This document shows, piece by piece, positions 26,586 to 36,423 of a stretch of 64,000 nt of DNA. Within the stretch, counting starts at the first letter, position 1; every line of letters begins with the position of its first letter. This stretch comes from Nocardia sp. CDC159. GTDB lineage: Bacteria > Actinomycetota > Actinomycetes > Mycobacteriales > Mycobacteriaceae. Below the pieces are notes generated by a model. The model made no database searches, was not told the origin of the DNA, and worked only from the letters and a program-made list of their open reading frames with translations. The stretch covers positions 62,001 through 126,000 of the forward strand of contig NZ_JAMRXH010000014.1 in assembly GCF_023740735.1 (NCBI RefSeq). Direction: 5' to 3'. The translations under genes and the position numbers were made by a program.

Positions 26586-28790
26586 GTGTTGCTGGCTCGG
26601 ATCGCTGACCTGGTTCTGCGCGCTCCGCGCCGGGTGCTGGCGTGGCTGGCGGTATTCGTGGTGGCCGCCGGGGCGTACGGCCTGCCGGTGAGCACCATGC
26701 TGCCCGCGGGCGGGTACGACGTGCCGGGCTCGGAATCCGCCCGCGCCGCCCGGGTTTTGGACGAGACGTTCGGGGCGGGCGGATCCTCGCTGGTGTTCAC
26801 GGTGAGCTCCGACGCGGGTGCCGACAGCCCCGCGGCTCGGGCCCGCGGGCTGGCGGTGGTCGAGGCATTGCGTGCCTCAGCACATGCGACACAGGTGGTT
26901 TCGTACTGGAGCGCCCCCGCCACGGTCGCCCCCGTCCTGGTCGGCGCGGACCATCGCACCGCCCTGGTGGCCGCGCGGGTCACCGGTGACGATCGGCAGG
27001 CGCCCGCGCGCGCCCACGAACTCGCCGCACCGCTGGTCGGCGCCGCGCACGGCGTGACGGTGCACGCGGGCGGTCAGGCGCTGGCGCAGTACGAGATCAA
27101 TCGCCAGTCCCAGATCGATCTGATCAGGCTGGAGATCATCGCCACCCCGTTCACCTTTCTCGCCCTGATCTGGATCTTCGGCGGGTTGATCGCGGCCCTG
27201 GTGCCGCTGGCGGTGGCCGCGTTCGCCATCGTCGGCACGGCCGCGGCCCTGCGAATTCTCCACGCCTACACCGATGTCGCGGTGTTCGCCGTGAATTTGG
27301 CGACGGCGCTGTGCCTGGCGCTGGCCGTCGACTACACCCTGTTCATCCTCAACCGCTACCGCGAGGAACGGGCCGCCGGAGCGCCGGGCGAGCGGGCGCT
27401 GATCCGCACCCTGACGACCGCGGGCCGCACCGTGGTCTACTCCGCGCTGACGCTGGGCTGTGTGGTGGCGAGCATGCTCGTGCTCCCCATGTACTTCCTG
27501 CGCTCGCTGGCCTACGCCGGTATCGCGGGGGTCGCCTGCAGTCTCGTCGGCGCGCTGGTGCTGGCGCCCGTGCTGATCGTGCTGCTCGGCGATCGAATCG
27601 GGCAGGCGACCGCGCCCCGCGCGCCCGCGACCACCCGCTGGTATCGCACCGCGAATTTCGCTATGCGCCACGCCGTTTCGACCGTGCTGGCGGTGACCGC
27701 GCTGTTCGTCTTGGTCGGTCTGCCGTTCCTCGGGGCGAAGCTGGGCTATCCCGACGATCGCAACCTGCCGACCTCGGCCTGGTCGCGCCAGACCGGCGAC
27801 ATCCTGCGCGGCCAATTCCCCGGGCAGGACAGTCAGGGCACCGTCTACATCGTGCTGCCGTCCGCGCCCGGGGACGACGCGGTGAGCGCCTACGCCGCGC
27901 GGCTGTCGCGGGTACCGCGGGTGACGGGTGTGGCCGCGCCGGACGGAATCTATTCCGGCGGAGCACGGCTCGGCACCGCGACCGTGGATTCGGCCCGGCG
28001 CGGCGACGCGGTCTATCTGAGCGTCGGCACCACGCTCGATCCATTCTCCGACGCGGCCAAGGGGCAGCTGCGCGCACTGAAAGACGTTGCCGCCCCGGCC
28101 GAGACGCTGTTCGGTGGGCTGGCGCAGCGCGATCTGGACAATGTGCGCGGTGTCACCGACCGCGTGCCGATCATCCTCGCCCTGATCGCATTCGCCACCT
28201 GTGTGCTGATGTTCCTGTTCACCGGCAGCGTGCTGCTGCCGATCAAGGCATTGCTGATGAATCTGCTGTCGCTCACCGCCGCGCTCGGCGCGATGGTGTG
28301 GATCTTCCAGGACGGGCACCTGGGCGGGCTCGGCACCGTCGCCACCGGGCACACCAATGCCACCATGCCGCCGCTGCTGCTCTGCATCGCCTACGGGCTG
28401 TCGATGGACTACGAGATCTTCGTGCTGTCGCGCATGCGCGAGGAATGGCTCGCCACCGGGGACAATCGGCGCGCGGTCGCCCTCGGCCTGGCCCGCACCG
28501 GCCGGATCGTCACCGCGGCGGCCACCGTCATGGCCATCGTCTTCGCGGCCATCACGACGGCACAGGTCTCGTTCATGCGCGCGCTGGGCGTGGGGCTGGT
28601 GGTGACCGTGCTGCTGGACGCGTTCCTGATTCGAATCCTGTTGGTACCCGCGGTGATGCGGCTGGCGGGCTCGTGGAACTGGTGGGCCCCGGGCCCGTTG
28701 GCCCGCTGGCACCGTCGCCACGGGCTCACCGAGGAGCTCGCCTCCGCCGGATCAGTCGCGCGCCCGGGCCTGGCGACTCACACGCCATAG
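26586..28790 (+). CDS. MMPL/RND-family transporter
   Basis: A 734-residue MMPL transporter with the standard two-half layout and the proton-relay motifs ALAVDYTLFILNRYREE and YGLSMDYEIFVLSRMREE. The GTG at 26586 is set by a GGAGG at 26576-26580, five bases upstream; an ATG at 26556 is the alternative. It shares only the family fold with the MMPL at 6238. The end of the gene overlaps the convergent desaturase by 39 bp. Context (flavoprotein before, desaturase after) fits a lipid, but the substrate is unknown. Confidence 0.88.
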   Translation: MLLARIADLVLRAPRRVLAWLAVFVVAAGAYGLPVSTMLPAGGYDVPGSESARAARVLDETFGAGGSSLVFTVSSDAGADSPAARARGLAVVEALRASAHATQVVSYWSAPATVAPVLVGADHRTALVAARVTGDDRQAPARAHELAAPLVGAAHGVTVHAGGQALAQYEINRQSQIDLIRLEIIATPFTFLALIWIFGGLIAALVPLAVAAFAIVGTAAALRILHAYTDVAVFAVNLATALCLALAVDYTLFILNRYREERAAGAPGERALIRTLTTAGRTVVYSALTLGCVVASMLVLPMYFLRSLAYAGIAGVACSLVGALVLAPVLIVLLGDRIGQATAPRAPATTRWYRTANFAMRHAVSTVLAVTALFVLVGLPFLGAKLGYPDDRNLPTSAWSRQTGDILRGQFPGQDSQGTVYIVLPSAPGDDAVSAYAARLSRVPRVTGVAAPDGIYSGGARLGTATVDSARRGDAVYLSVGTTLDPFSDAAKGQLRALKDVAAPAETLFGGLAQRDLDNVRGVTDRVPIILALIAFATCVLMFLFTGSVLLPIKALLMNLLSLTAALGAMVWIFQDGHLGGLGTVATGHTNATMPPLLLCIAYGLSMDYEIFVLSRMREEWLATGDNRRAVALGLARTGRIVTAAATVMAIVFAAITTAQVSFMRALGVGLVVTVLLDAFLIRILLVPAVMRLAGSWNWWAPGPLARWHRRHGLTEELASAGSVARPGLATHTP

Positions 28791-29831
28791 ATGCGTGCGG
28801 ATCTCGGCATAGGCGCGCACGACCGAGGTTTCGTAGTAGTCCAGGCCCGCGGCCCGGCAGTGTGCCCGCACCACCGGCCGGGCCAGGCGCAGATTGGGCT
28901 GCGGCATGGACGGGAACAGGTGATGTTCGATCTGGTAGTTCAGGCCGCCGTACAGATAGTCCACGATGCGGCCGCCGCGGATATTGCGGGCGGTCACCAC
29001 CTGGCGGGTCATCCAGTCCAGCCGCTCGGCATCCGAACGCACCGGCATGCCCTTGTGATTCGGCGCGAAGATCGAACCGCTGTACAGCCCGGTCACCAGA
29101 TGGTGCACCACGATGAACGCCACCGCCTGCCCCGGTCGCAAGACCAGGAATACGGCGGTGAGATAGCCCGCCAGATGCAGCCCGAGCAGGGCGCCCTCGG
29201 TCCACGGCCGCCGCACCGAACCGCTGGCGATGGCGCGAATGCTCAGCACCCGCAGCCCCAGCGATTCCAGCGCCGCCATCGGGAAGAAGATCTTGTCCTG
29301 GTATCGAATGATCACCCGCCGCGCGGCGCTCATCGGCCGGGCGGCCTGTTCCGCCGCGAAAATCGCCTTGCGGCGCACGATATCCGGATCGCGGTCGAGG
29401 TGGTTGGGTTCGCTGTGGTGGCGATCGTGATGGTTGACCCACCAGTCGAAACTCGCGCCCAGCAGCAGATTCCAGTGCAGATAGCCGAGCACGTCCATCG
29501 TGCGCCGGTCCCGGGTGAGCTGACGATGGCCGATATCGTGACCGACCAGTCCGATCTGTACGAAGCAGAAGGCCAGCGCGGGCGCGAGGGCCAGCTGCCA
29601 CCACGAGGGGCCGAGCGCGGCGAACGCGGTCCAGCAGGCCGTCAGCAGCGCGAGATTGACCGAGATCTTGATCAGATAGTGGCGTCGCCGCGAGTCCAGC
29701 AGTCCGGCGTCGCGAATATCGCTTCGTAGCAAGGGAAATCGCGGGTCGGTGGCGACCGATCCCGATCGCTCGGATTCGGCGACCGGATCGGCCGCGGGCG
29801 ATGCCAGCAGTTGTTCATAGTTCCCGGCCAT
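28752..29831 (-). CDS. Membrane fatty-acid desaturase
   Basis: A 359-residue integral-membrane di-iron desaturase of the acyl-CoA/front-end type. The three His boxes are HDIGH (98-102), HHDRHH (134-139) and QIEHH (300-304), the Gln-first third box being typical of front-end and sphingolipid-type desaturases. Four or so helices lie between the boxes. It introduces a double bond into an acyl chain using O2 and an external electron donor; no ferredoxin or reductase gene is adjacent. Confidence 0.88.
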   Translation of the reverse strand: MAGNYEQLLASPAADPVAESERSGSVATDPRFPLLRSDIRDAGLLDSRRRHYLIKISVNLALLTACWTAFAALGPSWWQLALAPALAFCFVQIGLVGHDIGHRQLTRDRRTMDVLGYLHWNLLLGASFDWWVNHHDRHHSEPNHLDRDPDIVRRKAIFAAEQAARPMSAARRVIIRYQDKIFFPMAALESLGLRVLSIRAIASGSVRRPWTEGALLGLHLAGYLTAVFLVLRPGQAVAFIVVHHLVTGLYSGSIFAPNHKGMPVRSDAERLDWMTRQVVTARNIRGGRIVDYLYGGLNYQIEHHLFPSMPQPNLRLARPVVRAHCRAAGLDYYETSVVRAYAEIRTHLWRVSRQARARD

Positions 29832-30003
29832 GGTTGAGCAATGTCGGCCCGGGCCCTGACGCGACGCTGACGCGACCGCCCGCGCGTTTCAGCGGCTGCG
29901 CGGCGGCGCGGTGATCCGCCTCACTGCCGGAACTTCGCCCATCCCCGCGCCGACCTTCACCCACGGCACGCTCGTGCCGTCTCGCCGAGAGAAAGTGATC
30001 GTG

Positions 30004-30687
30004 ATGATGAGGGCCCTGACGTTCGCGGTGATAACGACCTGCGCGGTGGCGGCGGTGGGCGGAGCCGCCGGGCGGGCGGCCGCCGATCCGGCGCCGGAGT
30101 CGATCGGCTATTCGCTGCGCCTGGCCGACCGGTCCGTGGTACTCACCGTGGACAAGGGCGGTTTCGTCGCCCGCGACGGCCGCCTGGAACTGCTCGATCC
30201 ATCCGGCGCGACGGCGGTGTCGGTGCCGCTGAGCTATCGGCGCGACGACGCGGTTTACCCGATCGGCGCGGCGATCGACGCCACCACCGTCACCCTCACC
30301 CCCGACACCGATCCGAAACACGCCGTCCTCGCGCCGAATCCGCGCGCCGGCGAGATCGCCATCGATCCGCAGTCGCCCGCGTTCAACACCTCGGTCATGA
30401 ACTTCGCGACCCAGCTCGGCCTCGGCGTCGCACTGGGCACCCTGCTCGGCACCGCCGTCGGCGCGGTGATCGGCTGTATCGCGGGCGGCGCGCTGGTTGG
30501 GGCGGCAGCGGCCGTGCCGACCATCGGCGTCCTCGCGGTGCCCGGCTTTCTGGGCGGCTGCCTGGTCACCGCCGCCGCGGCAGGTGCCATCGGGGCGGTG
30601 GTCGGCAATGTGGTGATCGGGATTCCCGTTGCGGCGGTGGGGGCCTGGTGGTTCTTCGACGCGCTGCGCGCCCAGGCGGCGGGCTGA
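30004..30687 (+). CDS. Secreted protein with Gly/Ala-rich hydrophobic C-terminus
   Basis: A 227-residue protein with a signal peptide cleaved near AAA-DP (residue ~28), a beta-rich domain of ~100 residues (SLRLADRSVVLTVDKGGF), then a long Gly/Ala/Val-rich stretch that can form two or more membrane helices. It resembles a group of uncharacterised secreted proteins that are abundant in Nocardia. ATG 30004, ATG 30007 and GTG 30001 are all possible starts. Function is unknown; its position between the desaturase and the MEDS pair says little. Confidence 0.7.
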   Translation: MMRALTFAVITTCAVAAVGGAAGRAAADPAPESIGYSLRLADRSVVLTVDKGGFVARDGRLELLDPSGATAVSVPLSYRRDDAVYPIGAAIDATTVTLTPDTDPKHAVLAPNPRAGEIAIDPQSPAFNTSVMNFATQLGLGVALGTLLGTAVGAVIGCIAGGALVGAAAAVPTIGVLAVPGFLGGCLVTAAAAGAIGAVVGNVVIGIPVAAVGAWWFFDALRAQAAG

Positions 30688-30774
30688 CTTTGTTCCGGCG
30701 TACCACCGGCACGCCCGTGGACCTGCGGCAATGCCCCTCGGACAGCATCGCGTCCGAGGGTTAGACTCGGTGCC

Positions 30775-31608
30775 GTGCGAAGGTCGGGGCTGATCCAGCG
30801 GGCGCAGGGAATGGGGGCCCACGACCATGTCTGCTGGGCCTTCGATCGTCCCGAGGAGTTCCGCGAGCGCGCGCGTGAGTTCCTCGGCGAGGGGCTGCGT
30901 CTGGGCTGTCAGGTCTGGTACGTCGCCTCGGAGGCGACCGCCGACGACCTGGCCGATATCGACGGCTGGGCGGCCGCGTCGCGCGAGGGCGGCACCCGGG
31001 TGCTGTCGGTGGACGCCCTCTATCCGTCCGGCACCGTCGTCGATCCCATCGACCAGGTGTGCACCTATGCCGCGGCCACCGAGGCAGCACTGGCCGCCGG
31101 TTTCACCGGTCTGCGGGTAGCCGCCGACGCCACCGCCCTGGTCCGCACGCCCGCACAGCTGGCCGCGTTCACCCGCTACGAACATCTGGTGGACCGCTAC
31201 ATGGCGACGCAACCGTTTTCGGCCATGTGCGCCTATCGGCGCCGCGAGGTGCGCCCGGTGGCGCTGGCCCAGCTGGCGTGCCTGCATCCGAATGCCAATA
31301 CCACCACCGACTTCCGGTTGTTCGGCTCCGCCGCGCACTCCGCCGTCCTCGGCGGTGAGCTGGACGCGTCCAGCCGGGCGCTGTTCCGCACAACGCTGCG
31401 CCGGGCCCAACCGGCGCCCACGGGCGATCGTTTGCTGATCGACGCGTTGGACCTGCAATTTCTGGATCACAACAGCCTGCTCGATCTGGCCGAATACGCC
31501 GCCGACCGCGATGCCGATCTGGTGCTGCGGACCCGGTGGCCCGGGGTCTCCCGACTGGTGGAGCTCCTGGAGTTATCGGAAGTGCAGGTAGTAGAGGAAG
31601 CGGTATGA
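30775..31608 (+). CDS. MEDS-STAS domain regulator
   Basis: A 277-residue protein with an N-terminal MEDS (DcmR-type sensory) domain (~1-175; GAHDHVCWAF near the start) and a C-terminal STAS domain (~195-277; LLIDALDLQFLDHNSLLDLA). STAS domains serve as anti-anti-sigma factors, so this is likely a partner-switching component. Its stop overlaps the ATG of the kinase-like gene (ATGA). Together they resemble the RsbA-type stress-signalling pairs common in actinobacteria. The domain's ligand is unknown. Confidence 0.82.
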   Translation: MRRSGLIQRAQGMGAHDHVCWAFDRPEEFRERAREFLGEGLRLGCQVWYVASEATADDLADIDGWAAASREGGTRVLSVDALYPSGTVVDPIDQVCTYAAATEAALAAGFTGLRVAADATALVRTPAQLAAFTRYEHLVDRYMATQPFSAMCAYRRREVRPVALAQLACLHPNANTTTDFRLFGSAAHSAVLGGELDASSRALFRTTLRRAQPAPTGDRLLIDALDLQFLDHNSLLDLAEYAADRDADLVLRTRWPGVSRLVELLELSEVQVVEEAV

Positions 31609-32519
31609 CCCGTTCGTTCGTTCATCCGGCCCTGTTCTACCGGACAGATACGGAGTATCTCGACGGGCTCGTACCGTTCGTCACCGAGGGGGACGGGCCG
31701 GTGGCCGTCGCGGTGCCCCCCGACCGATTACGGCTGTTGCGGTCGGCGCTCGGCGGGGCGGCCGAGCACATCACCCTCATCGATATGAGCGAGGCCGGGC
31801 GCAATCCCGGCCGGATCATCGCCGGGGTGCTGCGCGAGTTCGCCGACGCCCACCCCGACCGGCACGTGCGGATCGTGGGCGAGCCGATCTGGGCCGGGCG
31901 CAGCGAGCTGGAATATCCGGCGTGCGCACAGCACGAGGCGCTGATCAATTTCGCATTCGTCGGGCGCGACGTCACGATCGTCTGCCCCTACGACACCTCC
32001 CGGCTGGATCCGGTCGCGGTGGCCGACGCCCGCGAGACCCATCCGGAGGTGTGGGAAGGCGAGCAGCGTTACGACAGTGCGCAGTACGCGCCCGCCGCGG
32101 TGGTAGACCGCTACAACCAACCGCTGTTCGAGCCCGACGCGCCACCGGTTTTCGTCGCGGCCGCCCCGGCCGAGGTGAGCGAGACCCGGCACAGGGCCGC
32201 CGATCTCGCGCTGCGCCTCGGCCTCGACCCCGCCCGTGTCCCCGATCTCGAGCTCATCGTGACCGAGCTGGTGACGAACAGCCTCGAGCACGCCGACGGT
32301 ATCTGCCTGCTGCGCCTGTACCGCCACGGCGACCATCTGGTCTGCGAGACCCGCGACACCGGCCACATCACCGACCCGCTGGCGGGCCGCCACCCACCCC
32401 AGCCCGGCCAGTTCGGCGGCCGCGGCCTGCTGCTGGTACATCAGCTCGCCGATCTGTTCCGCACCCACACCGGTCCCGGCGGCACCGCGCACTACGCCCT
32501 GCTGCGACTGGCCGCCTGA
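31605..32519 (+). CDS. RsbA-type anti-sigma factor (MEDS plus histidine-kinase-like ATPase)
   Basis: A 304-residue protein with a MEDS domain (~1-170; FVHPALFYRTDTEYLDGL) joined to a GHKL ATPase domain (~180-300) with the N-box ELIVTELVTNSLEHA and the G box GQFGGRGLLLVHQL. Such proteins are serine kinases that bind a sigma factor or phosphorylate a STAS partner; the STAS protein just upstream is the natural partner. No sigma factor is adjacent, so the controlled sigma must be elsewhere. It ends 1 bp before the convergent MFS gene. Confidence 0.83.
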   Translation: MTRSFVHPALFYRTDTEYLDGLVPFVTEGDGPVAVAVPPDRLRLLRSALGGAAEHITLIDMSEAGRNPGRIIAGVLREFADAHPDRHVRIVGEPIWAGRSELEYPACAQHEALINFAFVGRDVTIVCPYDTSRLDPVAVADARETHPEVWEGEQRYDSAQYAPAAVVDRYNQPLFEPDAPPVFVAAAPAEVSETRHRAADLALRLGLDPARVPDLELIVTELVTNSLEHADGICLLRLYRHGDHLVCETRDTGHITDPLAGRHPPQPGQFGGRGLLLVHQLADLFRTHTGPGGTAHYALLRLAA

Positions 32520-32520
32520 C

Positions 32521-34008
32521 CTACCGCCGCGCTCGCGGCAGCAGCGACTGACCCACCACGAGCGCGCCCAGGACGAGCACGGCCACGCCCATCACCCGCA
32601 GCGCGCCCTCGGTGGCCGAAACGAAGGCCGCGACAACGGCATCGGCGCGGTCCGGCGCGGCGGCCAGCGCCTGGGCGACGGTGTGCGGATCGCCGTCGGC
32701 CCGAATGTCGGGCGGCAGCGCGGCGACGAAGCGAGCGGTGAGGATGGTGCCGATGACCGCGACGCCCAGGGCGCTGCCGAATTCGCGGGTGGTGGCCTGC
32801 AATCCGGCCCCGACCCCGGCCCGCGCCGGGGGCAGCGCGGTGGCGATGGCGCCGGACAGCGTCGGAAGTGCCAGGGTCACACCGATTCCCGTGACGACCA
32901 GCCAGGCCGCGTAGGCCGGATAGGGTGTTCGCGCGCCGCCGGTGGACAGACCCAGCAGGCCGCAGCCGACGAAGGCGAACGCCAGCGCGACGGTGGCGTC
33001 GAGGCCGATGCGTGCGGACAGCCGTCCGACATGCCGTGCGCCGAGAACGATCGGAACGGTCAGCGGCACGATCCCCAGGCCCGTCGCCAGTACCCCGAAT
33101 CCCTTGGCGTACTGCAGAAACGACGCGTTGACATAGAACAGCGCGAACATGCCGAAGAAGATCGCCGTCATCCCGAGGCAGGCGCCGCGCAGCTCGGGCA
33201 GGCGCAACAGCCGTGGGTCCAGCAGCGGATGCGGAGACCGCAGTTCGACCAGCGTCCACGCCGCGAAAAGCACCACCGCGCAGAGGAATCCGCCGATCAC
33301 CGCAGCACTGGCCCAACCCGCCTCCGGCCCCTGCACAATGCCGAACAGCAGTGCCACCGACGCACCGATGAGCAGCAGCGTGCCCAGCAGATCGAGGCCG
33401 TGGTCGTGCCGCGGCGACACCGGCGCGATCCACGCCACGAGCGCGACGAGCGCCAGTGCGATCGGCACGGCGGCGACGAACAGCCAGCGCCACGAGCCGC
33501 CCGACAGCACCGCTCCGCCACCGACATTGCCCACGACACCGCCGATTCCGGTCATCGATGCCCAGACCGCGATCGCCCCGGCCCGGCGTTCCCCGGGCAC
33601 GGCGTGCAGCAGGACGGCCAGGGTATTGGGCAGCACGGCGGCGGCGCCGATACCGGTGACGGCCCGCCCGGCGAGCAGCACGGCCACATTCGGCGCCGCC
33701 GCCGACAGCAGCGCGCCCGCCGCGAACAGCAGCAGCCCGGTGAGCAGAATCCCCTTGCGCCCGAAGCGATCCCCGGCGGCGCCGCCGGGAATCACCAGGC
33801 AGGCGAAGCAGATCACATAGGTGTCCACGATCCACACCAGCGCCGAGGCGGACGGGCGCAGGGCGTCGGCGGCGAGCATCGGGACGGCGAGGTTGATCGC
33901 GGCGACCATCCCGACCACGAGCGCGACGCAGGCGCACATGGTCGCGAGCAGGGGGCGATACGAGATCGGCGGCGCGGCGCGATCGTGAAGGAGCGTTTTC
34001 GTTGGCAT
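32521..34008 (-). CDS. MFS multidrug exporter, DHA2 (14-helix) type
   Basis: A 495-residue transporter with about 14 helices. It has the antiporter motif C-like region in helix 5 (GVVGNVGGGAV) and the loop 2-3 motif A as PGGAAGDRFGRKG. DHA2 pumps export drugs by proton antiport. It is divergent from a LysR gene with an inverted repeat between them, so LysR probably controls it. No lipid or metabolite link is seen. Confidence 0.87.
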   Translation of the reverse strand: MPTKTLLHDRAAPPISYRPLLATMCACVALVVGMVAAINLAVPMLAADALRPSASALVWIVDTYVICFACLVIPGGAAGDRFGRKGILLTGLLLFAAGALLSAAAPNVAVLLAGRAVTGIGAAAVLPNTLAVLLHAVPGERRAGAIAVWASMTGIGGVVGNVGGGAVLSGGSWRWLFVAAVPIALALVALVAWIAPVSPRHDHGLDLLGTLLLIGASVALLFGIVQGPEAGWASAAVIGGFLCAVVLFAAWTLVELRSPHPLLDPRLLRLPELRGACLGMTAIFFGMFALFYVNASFLQYAKGFGVLATGLGIVPLTVPIVLGARHVGRLSARIGLDATVALAFAFVGCGLLGLSTGGARTPYPAYAAWLVVTGIGVTLALPTLSGAIATALPPARAGVGAGLQATTREFGSALGVAVIGTILTARFVAALPPDIRADGDPHTVAQALAAAPDRADAVVAAFVSATEGALRVMGVAVLVLGALVVGQSLLPRARR

Positions 34009-34065
34009 GCCATGACGCTAGGGACGTGGGCTTACTCCGCGCCACGCAACTTTGTTAATGAATAC

Positions 34066-34080
34066 TTGCATATTATGCAA
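34066..34080. promoter_or_regulatory. LysR operator overlapping the lysR -10 box
   Basis: TTGCATATTATGCAA is a perfect 6-bp inverted repeat with a 3-base spacer and matches the LysR T-N11-A pattern. The embedded TATTAT (34071-34076) lies at the right distance to start transcription at or next to the lysR ATG at 34083, which has no ribosome-binding site; the lysR message is therefore probably leaderless and autorepressed. The same site can act on the divergent MFS promoter, whose start is 57 bp away. Confidence 0.65.
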
Positions 34081-34082
34081 CT

Positions 34083-34973
34083 ATGTCCGAGCTCGACCTG
34101 AACCTGCTGCGCGTCTTCGACGCACTGCTCGCCGAGGGCGGCGTCACCGCCGCGGCCGAGCGGCTGCAACTGTCCATTCCCGCGACCAGCCGGGCCCTGG
34201 GCCGACTGCGGCGCGCCATGAACGATCCGATCCTGGTGCGCGCCGGTCGCGGCATGGCCCCGACGCCGTTCGCACTGCGCACCGCGCCGCGAGTGCGCTC
34301 ACTGCTAGACGAGGCGGCGGCGTTGATCAGCGCCGACCGCGAGCTCCGCATCGCGGACCTGCGGCGCACCTTCACGATTCGCATCAACGACGGCATCGCC
34401 GCGACGCTCGCGGCGGCGGCGGTCGAGGCCACGGCCGCGGTGGCGCCGGGCGTGACGCTGCGCTTCGTCACCGAGGGCACCGAGAGCATCGAGGCACTGC
34501 GCGACGGCTCGATCGACCTGGACATCGGGGCGGGCGAGATCGCGGCCCCCGACATTCGCACGACCCTGCTGTATCGCGAACAGGTGGTCGGCATCGTCCG
34601 CGCCGACAGCCCGCTGGGCAAGCACCGCCAGCCCACCCTGGCTCAGCTGTGCCGTTATCCGCACGTCTCGTCCTCGCGCCGGGGACGCACCCGCGGACCG
34701 CTCGACGACGTCCTCGAGGCCGCGGGCCTGGTTCGCCGCGTCGCCGCGGTCGTGCCCACCCACGCGGTCGCCGTGCTGCTGGTGGCTACGAGCGATCACG
34801 TCGGGCTCGTCCCGCGCCGGTTGGCCGAACGGTACGGCAGCGGCCTGGGCCTGCGCTGGTTCTCGATTCCGGCGGAACTGCCCGAGGTCGAGGTGCGGTT
34901 GTTCTGGCATGCGCGTCTGGACGCCGATCCGGCGCAGCGCTGGCTGCGCGACACCATCCGCGGCGCTCTGTAA
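34083..34973 (+). CDS. LysR family transcriptional regulator
   Basis: A 296-residue LysR protein. The winged HTH is at ~5-65 (LNLLRVFDALLAEGGVTAAA then RLQLSIPATSRALGRLRR), followed by a periplasmic-binding-protein-like effector domain (~90-290). This subgroup, starting SELDLNLLRVFDALL, resembles NodD/LinR-like regulators. It is divergent from the MFS pump and has a likely operator right before its start. It ends 7 bp before the convergent M20 peptidase gene. Confidence 0.87.
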   Translation: MSELDLNLLRVFDALLAEGGVTAAAERLQLSIPATSRALGRLRRAMNDPILVRAGRGMAPTPFALRTAPRVRSLLDEAAALISADRELRIADLRRTFTIRINDGIAATLAAAAVEATAAVAPGVTLRFVTEGTESIEALRDGSIDLDIGAGEIAAPDIRTTLLYREQVVGIVRADSPLGKHRQPTLAQLCRYPHVSSSRRGRTRGPLDDVLEAAGLVRRVAAVVPTHAVAVLLVATSDHVGLVPRRLAERYGSGLGLRWFSIPAELPEVEVRLFWHARLDADPAQRWLRDTIRGAL

Positions 34974-34980
34974 GCGAAAG

Positions 34981-36423
34981 TTATTGCGAGAGCTGCTTGA
35001 TCAGGCGGTAGATGAACTCCCGGCTGGTGTCGAGCCAGGAGATCGGGACCCGTTCGTTCACGCCGTGCATGCGCTCGGCGTCGGACTGCTCCATGAACAG
35101 CCCGCTGATCCCGTACATCGGAATCCCCTTGCTGCGGGCGTAACTGCTGTCGGTCGCACCCGTGGACATCATGGTGCTCACCGCCGCGGTCGGGAACATC
35201 TCCTTCGTCAATGCCGTGACCGCGCCCATGACATCGCCGGTGACCGGTGAGATGCCGCCCGCCGGATTCAGCTCCCGGGCGATGTTCACGCCCGTGACAT
35301 CGCCCAGGGCCGCCCGGAACCGGCGGTCGATATCGTCCGGATCGTCCTGCGGGAGAATGCGGCAGTTGACCGTGGCCCTGGCCGTCTGCGGCAGCGCGTT
35401 CTCCGCCTCGCCGGCCTTCAGCATCGTCGCCACGCAGGTGCTGCGGAGCTGGGCGTTGTACTCCGGCACCGCCGAGAGCCGGTCCAGCACTTCCGGACCA
35501 GGATTGCCCGCCGCGACCGCGCGCATGTCGTCGGCCTCCGGCCCGCTGCGCTTGCTGGCCAGCTGGGCGAAGAAATCGCGGGTCGCGTCGCTGACCGAGG
35601 CCGGGAAGCGCAGTCCCACAATGCGATTCAGGGCGTTCGAGAGGGTGTAGATGGCATTCTCCGGCGTCGGGACCGAACTGTGCCCGCCCTTCGCCTTCAC
35701 CTCCACGGTGTAGATGCCATAGGTCTTCTCGGCCACCTGGACGCTCTGCAACGCGGGTTTGCCGTCGACCAGCAGGGAGTCGCCGCCCTCGTTGAGGCCG
35801 TATTCGGCGTTCACCAGATCGAATTTGTTGGCCATCAACCACTGCGCGCCGTTGTGGTCGCCCGCCTCCTCGTCGGCGGTCAGGGCCAGCACGAGATCGC
35901 GATTGGGCCGGAAACCCTCCCGCTTCAGCTGGATCAGGCCCGAGACCAGCGCGGCCACCATGGCCTTGTCGTCGGCGGTGCCGCGGGCGACGTAGTAGCC
36001 GTCCTGCTCGGTGAGCTTGTAGGGATCGGTCGACCACCCGTCCTCGCGCTTGGCCTCGACCACGTCGAGATGGCCCATGAGCAGCATCGGTTTACGCTGT
36101 CCGGAGCCGGTGAACCGCAGCACGAGATTGCCCTTGCGGTCCGCCGGTTCGAAGATCTGCACATCGGAATCGGCGAATCCGGCATCGAGCAGGCGCTTCT
36201 TCACCGCATTCGCGGCGACCGTGGTGCTGCCGGTGGAATGCGACGTATCGGTGTTCACGAGCTCGGTGTAGATCTCGCGAAACAGTTTCGTATTGTCCTG
36301 TGCCACAGCACTGGACGGGGAACCCGAATCCCTCGATGCGGTATCGGAGCCGCACGCCGTGACCGAAAGCGCCGCGACGAGCACCGATGCCGCCGCCGAG
36401 AGGACCGGCCTACGGCGGTTCAT
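34981..36423 (-). CDS. M20-family metallopeptidase lipoprotein
   Basis: A 480-residue protein with a lipoprotein signal (SVLVAALSVTAC, Cys ~24 as the acylated residue) and an M20 zinc-peptidase domain. Metal ligands are seen in LLMGHLDVVEA (His-x-Asp), ARGTADDKAM (bridging Asp), TADEEAGDHN (catalytic Glu-Glu) and a C-terminal MHGVNERVP His. M20 members cleave peptides, N-acyl amino acids or carbamoyl groups. The ATG at 36423 is chosen so that the lipobox falls at the normal distance. It lies 99 bp downstream of the adenylating-enzyme gene and may act on its product. Confidence 0.85.
   Translation of the reverse strand: MNRRRPVLSAAASVLVAALSVTACGSDTASRDSGSPSSAVAQDNTKLFREIYTELVNTDTSHSTGSTTVAANAVKKRLLDAGFADSDVQIFEPADRKGNLVLRFTGSGQRKPMLLMGHLDVVEAKREDGWSTDPYKLTEQDGYYVARGTADDKAMVAALVSGLIQLKREGFRPNRDLVLALTADEEAGDHNGAQWLMANKFDLVNAEYGLNEGGDSLLVDGKPALQSVQVAEKTYGIYTVEVKAKGGHSSVPTPENAIYTLSNALNRIVGLRFPASVSDATRDFFAQLASKRSGPEADDMRAVAAGNPGPEVLDRLSAVPEYNAQLRSTCVATMLKAGEAENALPQTARATVNCRILPQDDPDDIDRRFRAALGDVTGVNIARELNPAGGISPVTGDVMGAVTALTKEMFPTAAVSTMMSTGATDSSYARSKGIPMYGISGLFMEQSDAERMHGVNERVPISWLDTSREFIYRLIKQLSQ

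Noticed and set aside
23667..28790. A 1707-codon open frame on the plus strand
   Set aside because: The first half is the antisense of the lipase-like gene and the middle the wrong frame of the flavoprotein gene; only the last 734 codons (from 26586) encode a real MMPL protein. Long empty frames are common at this GC content.
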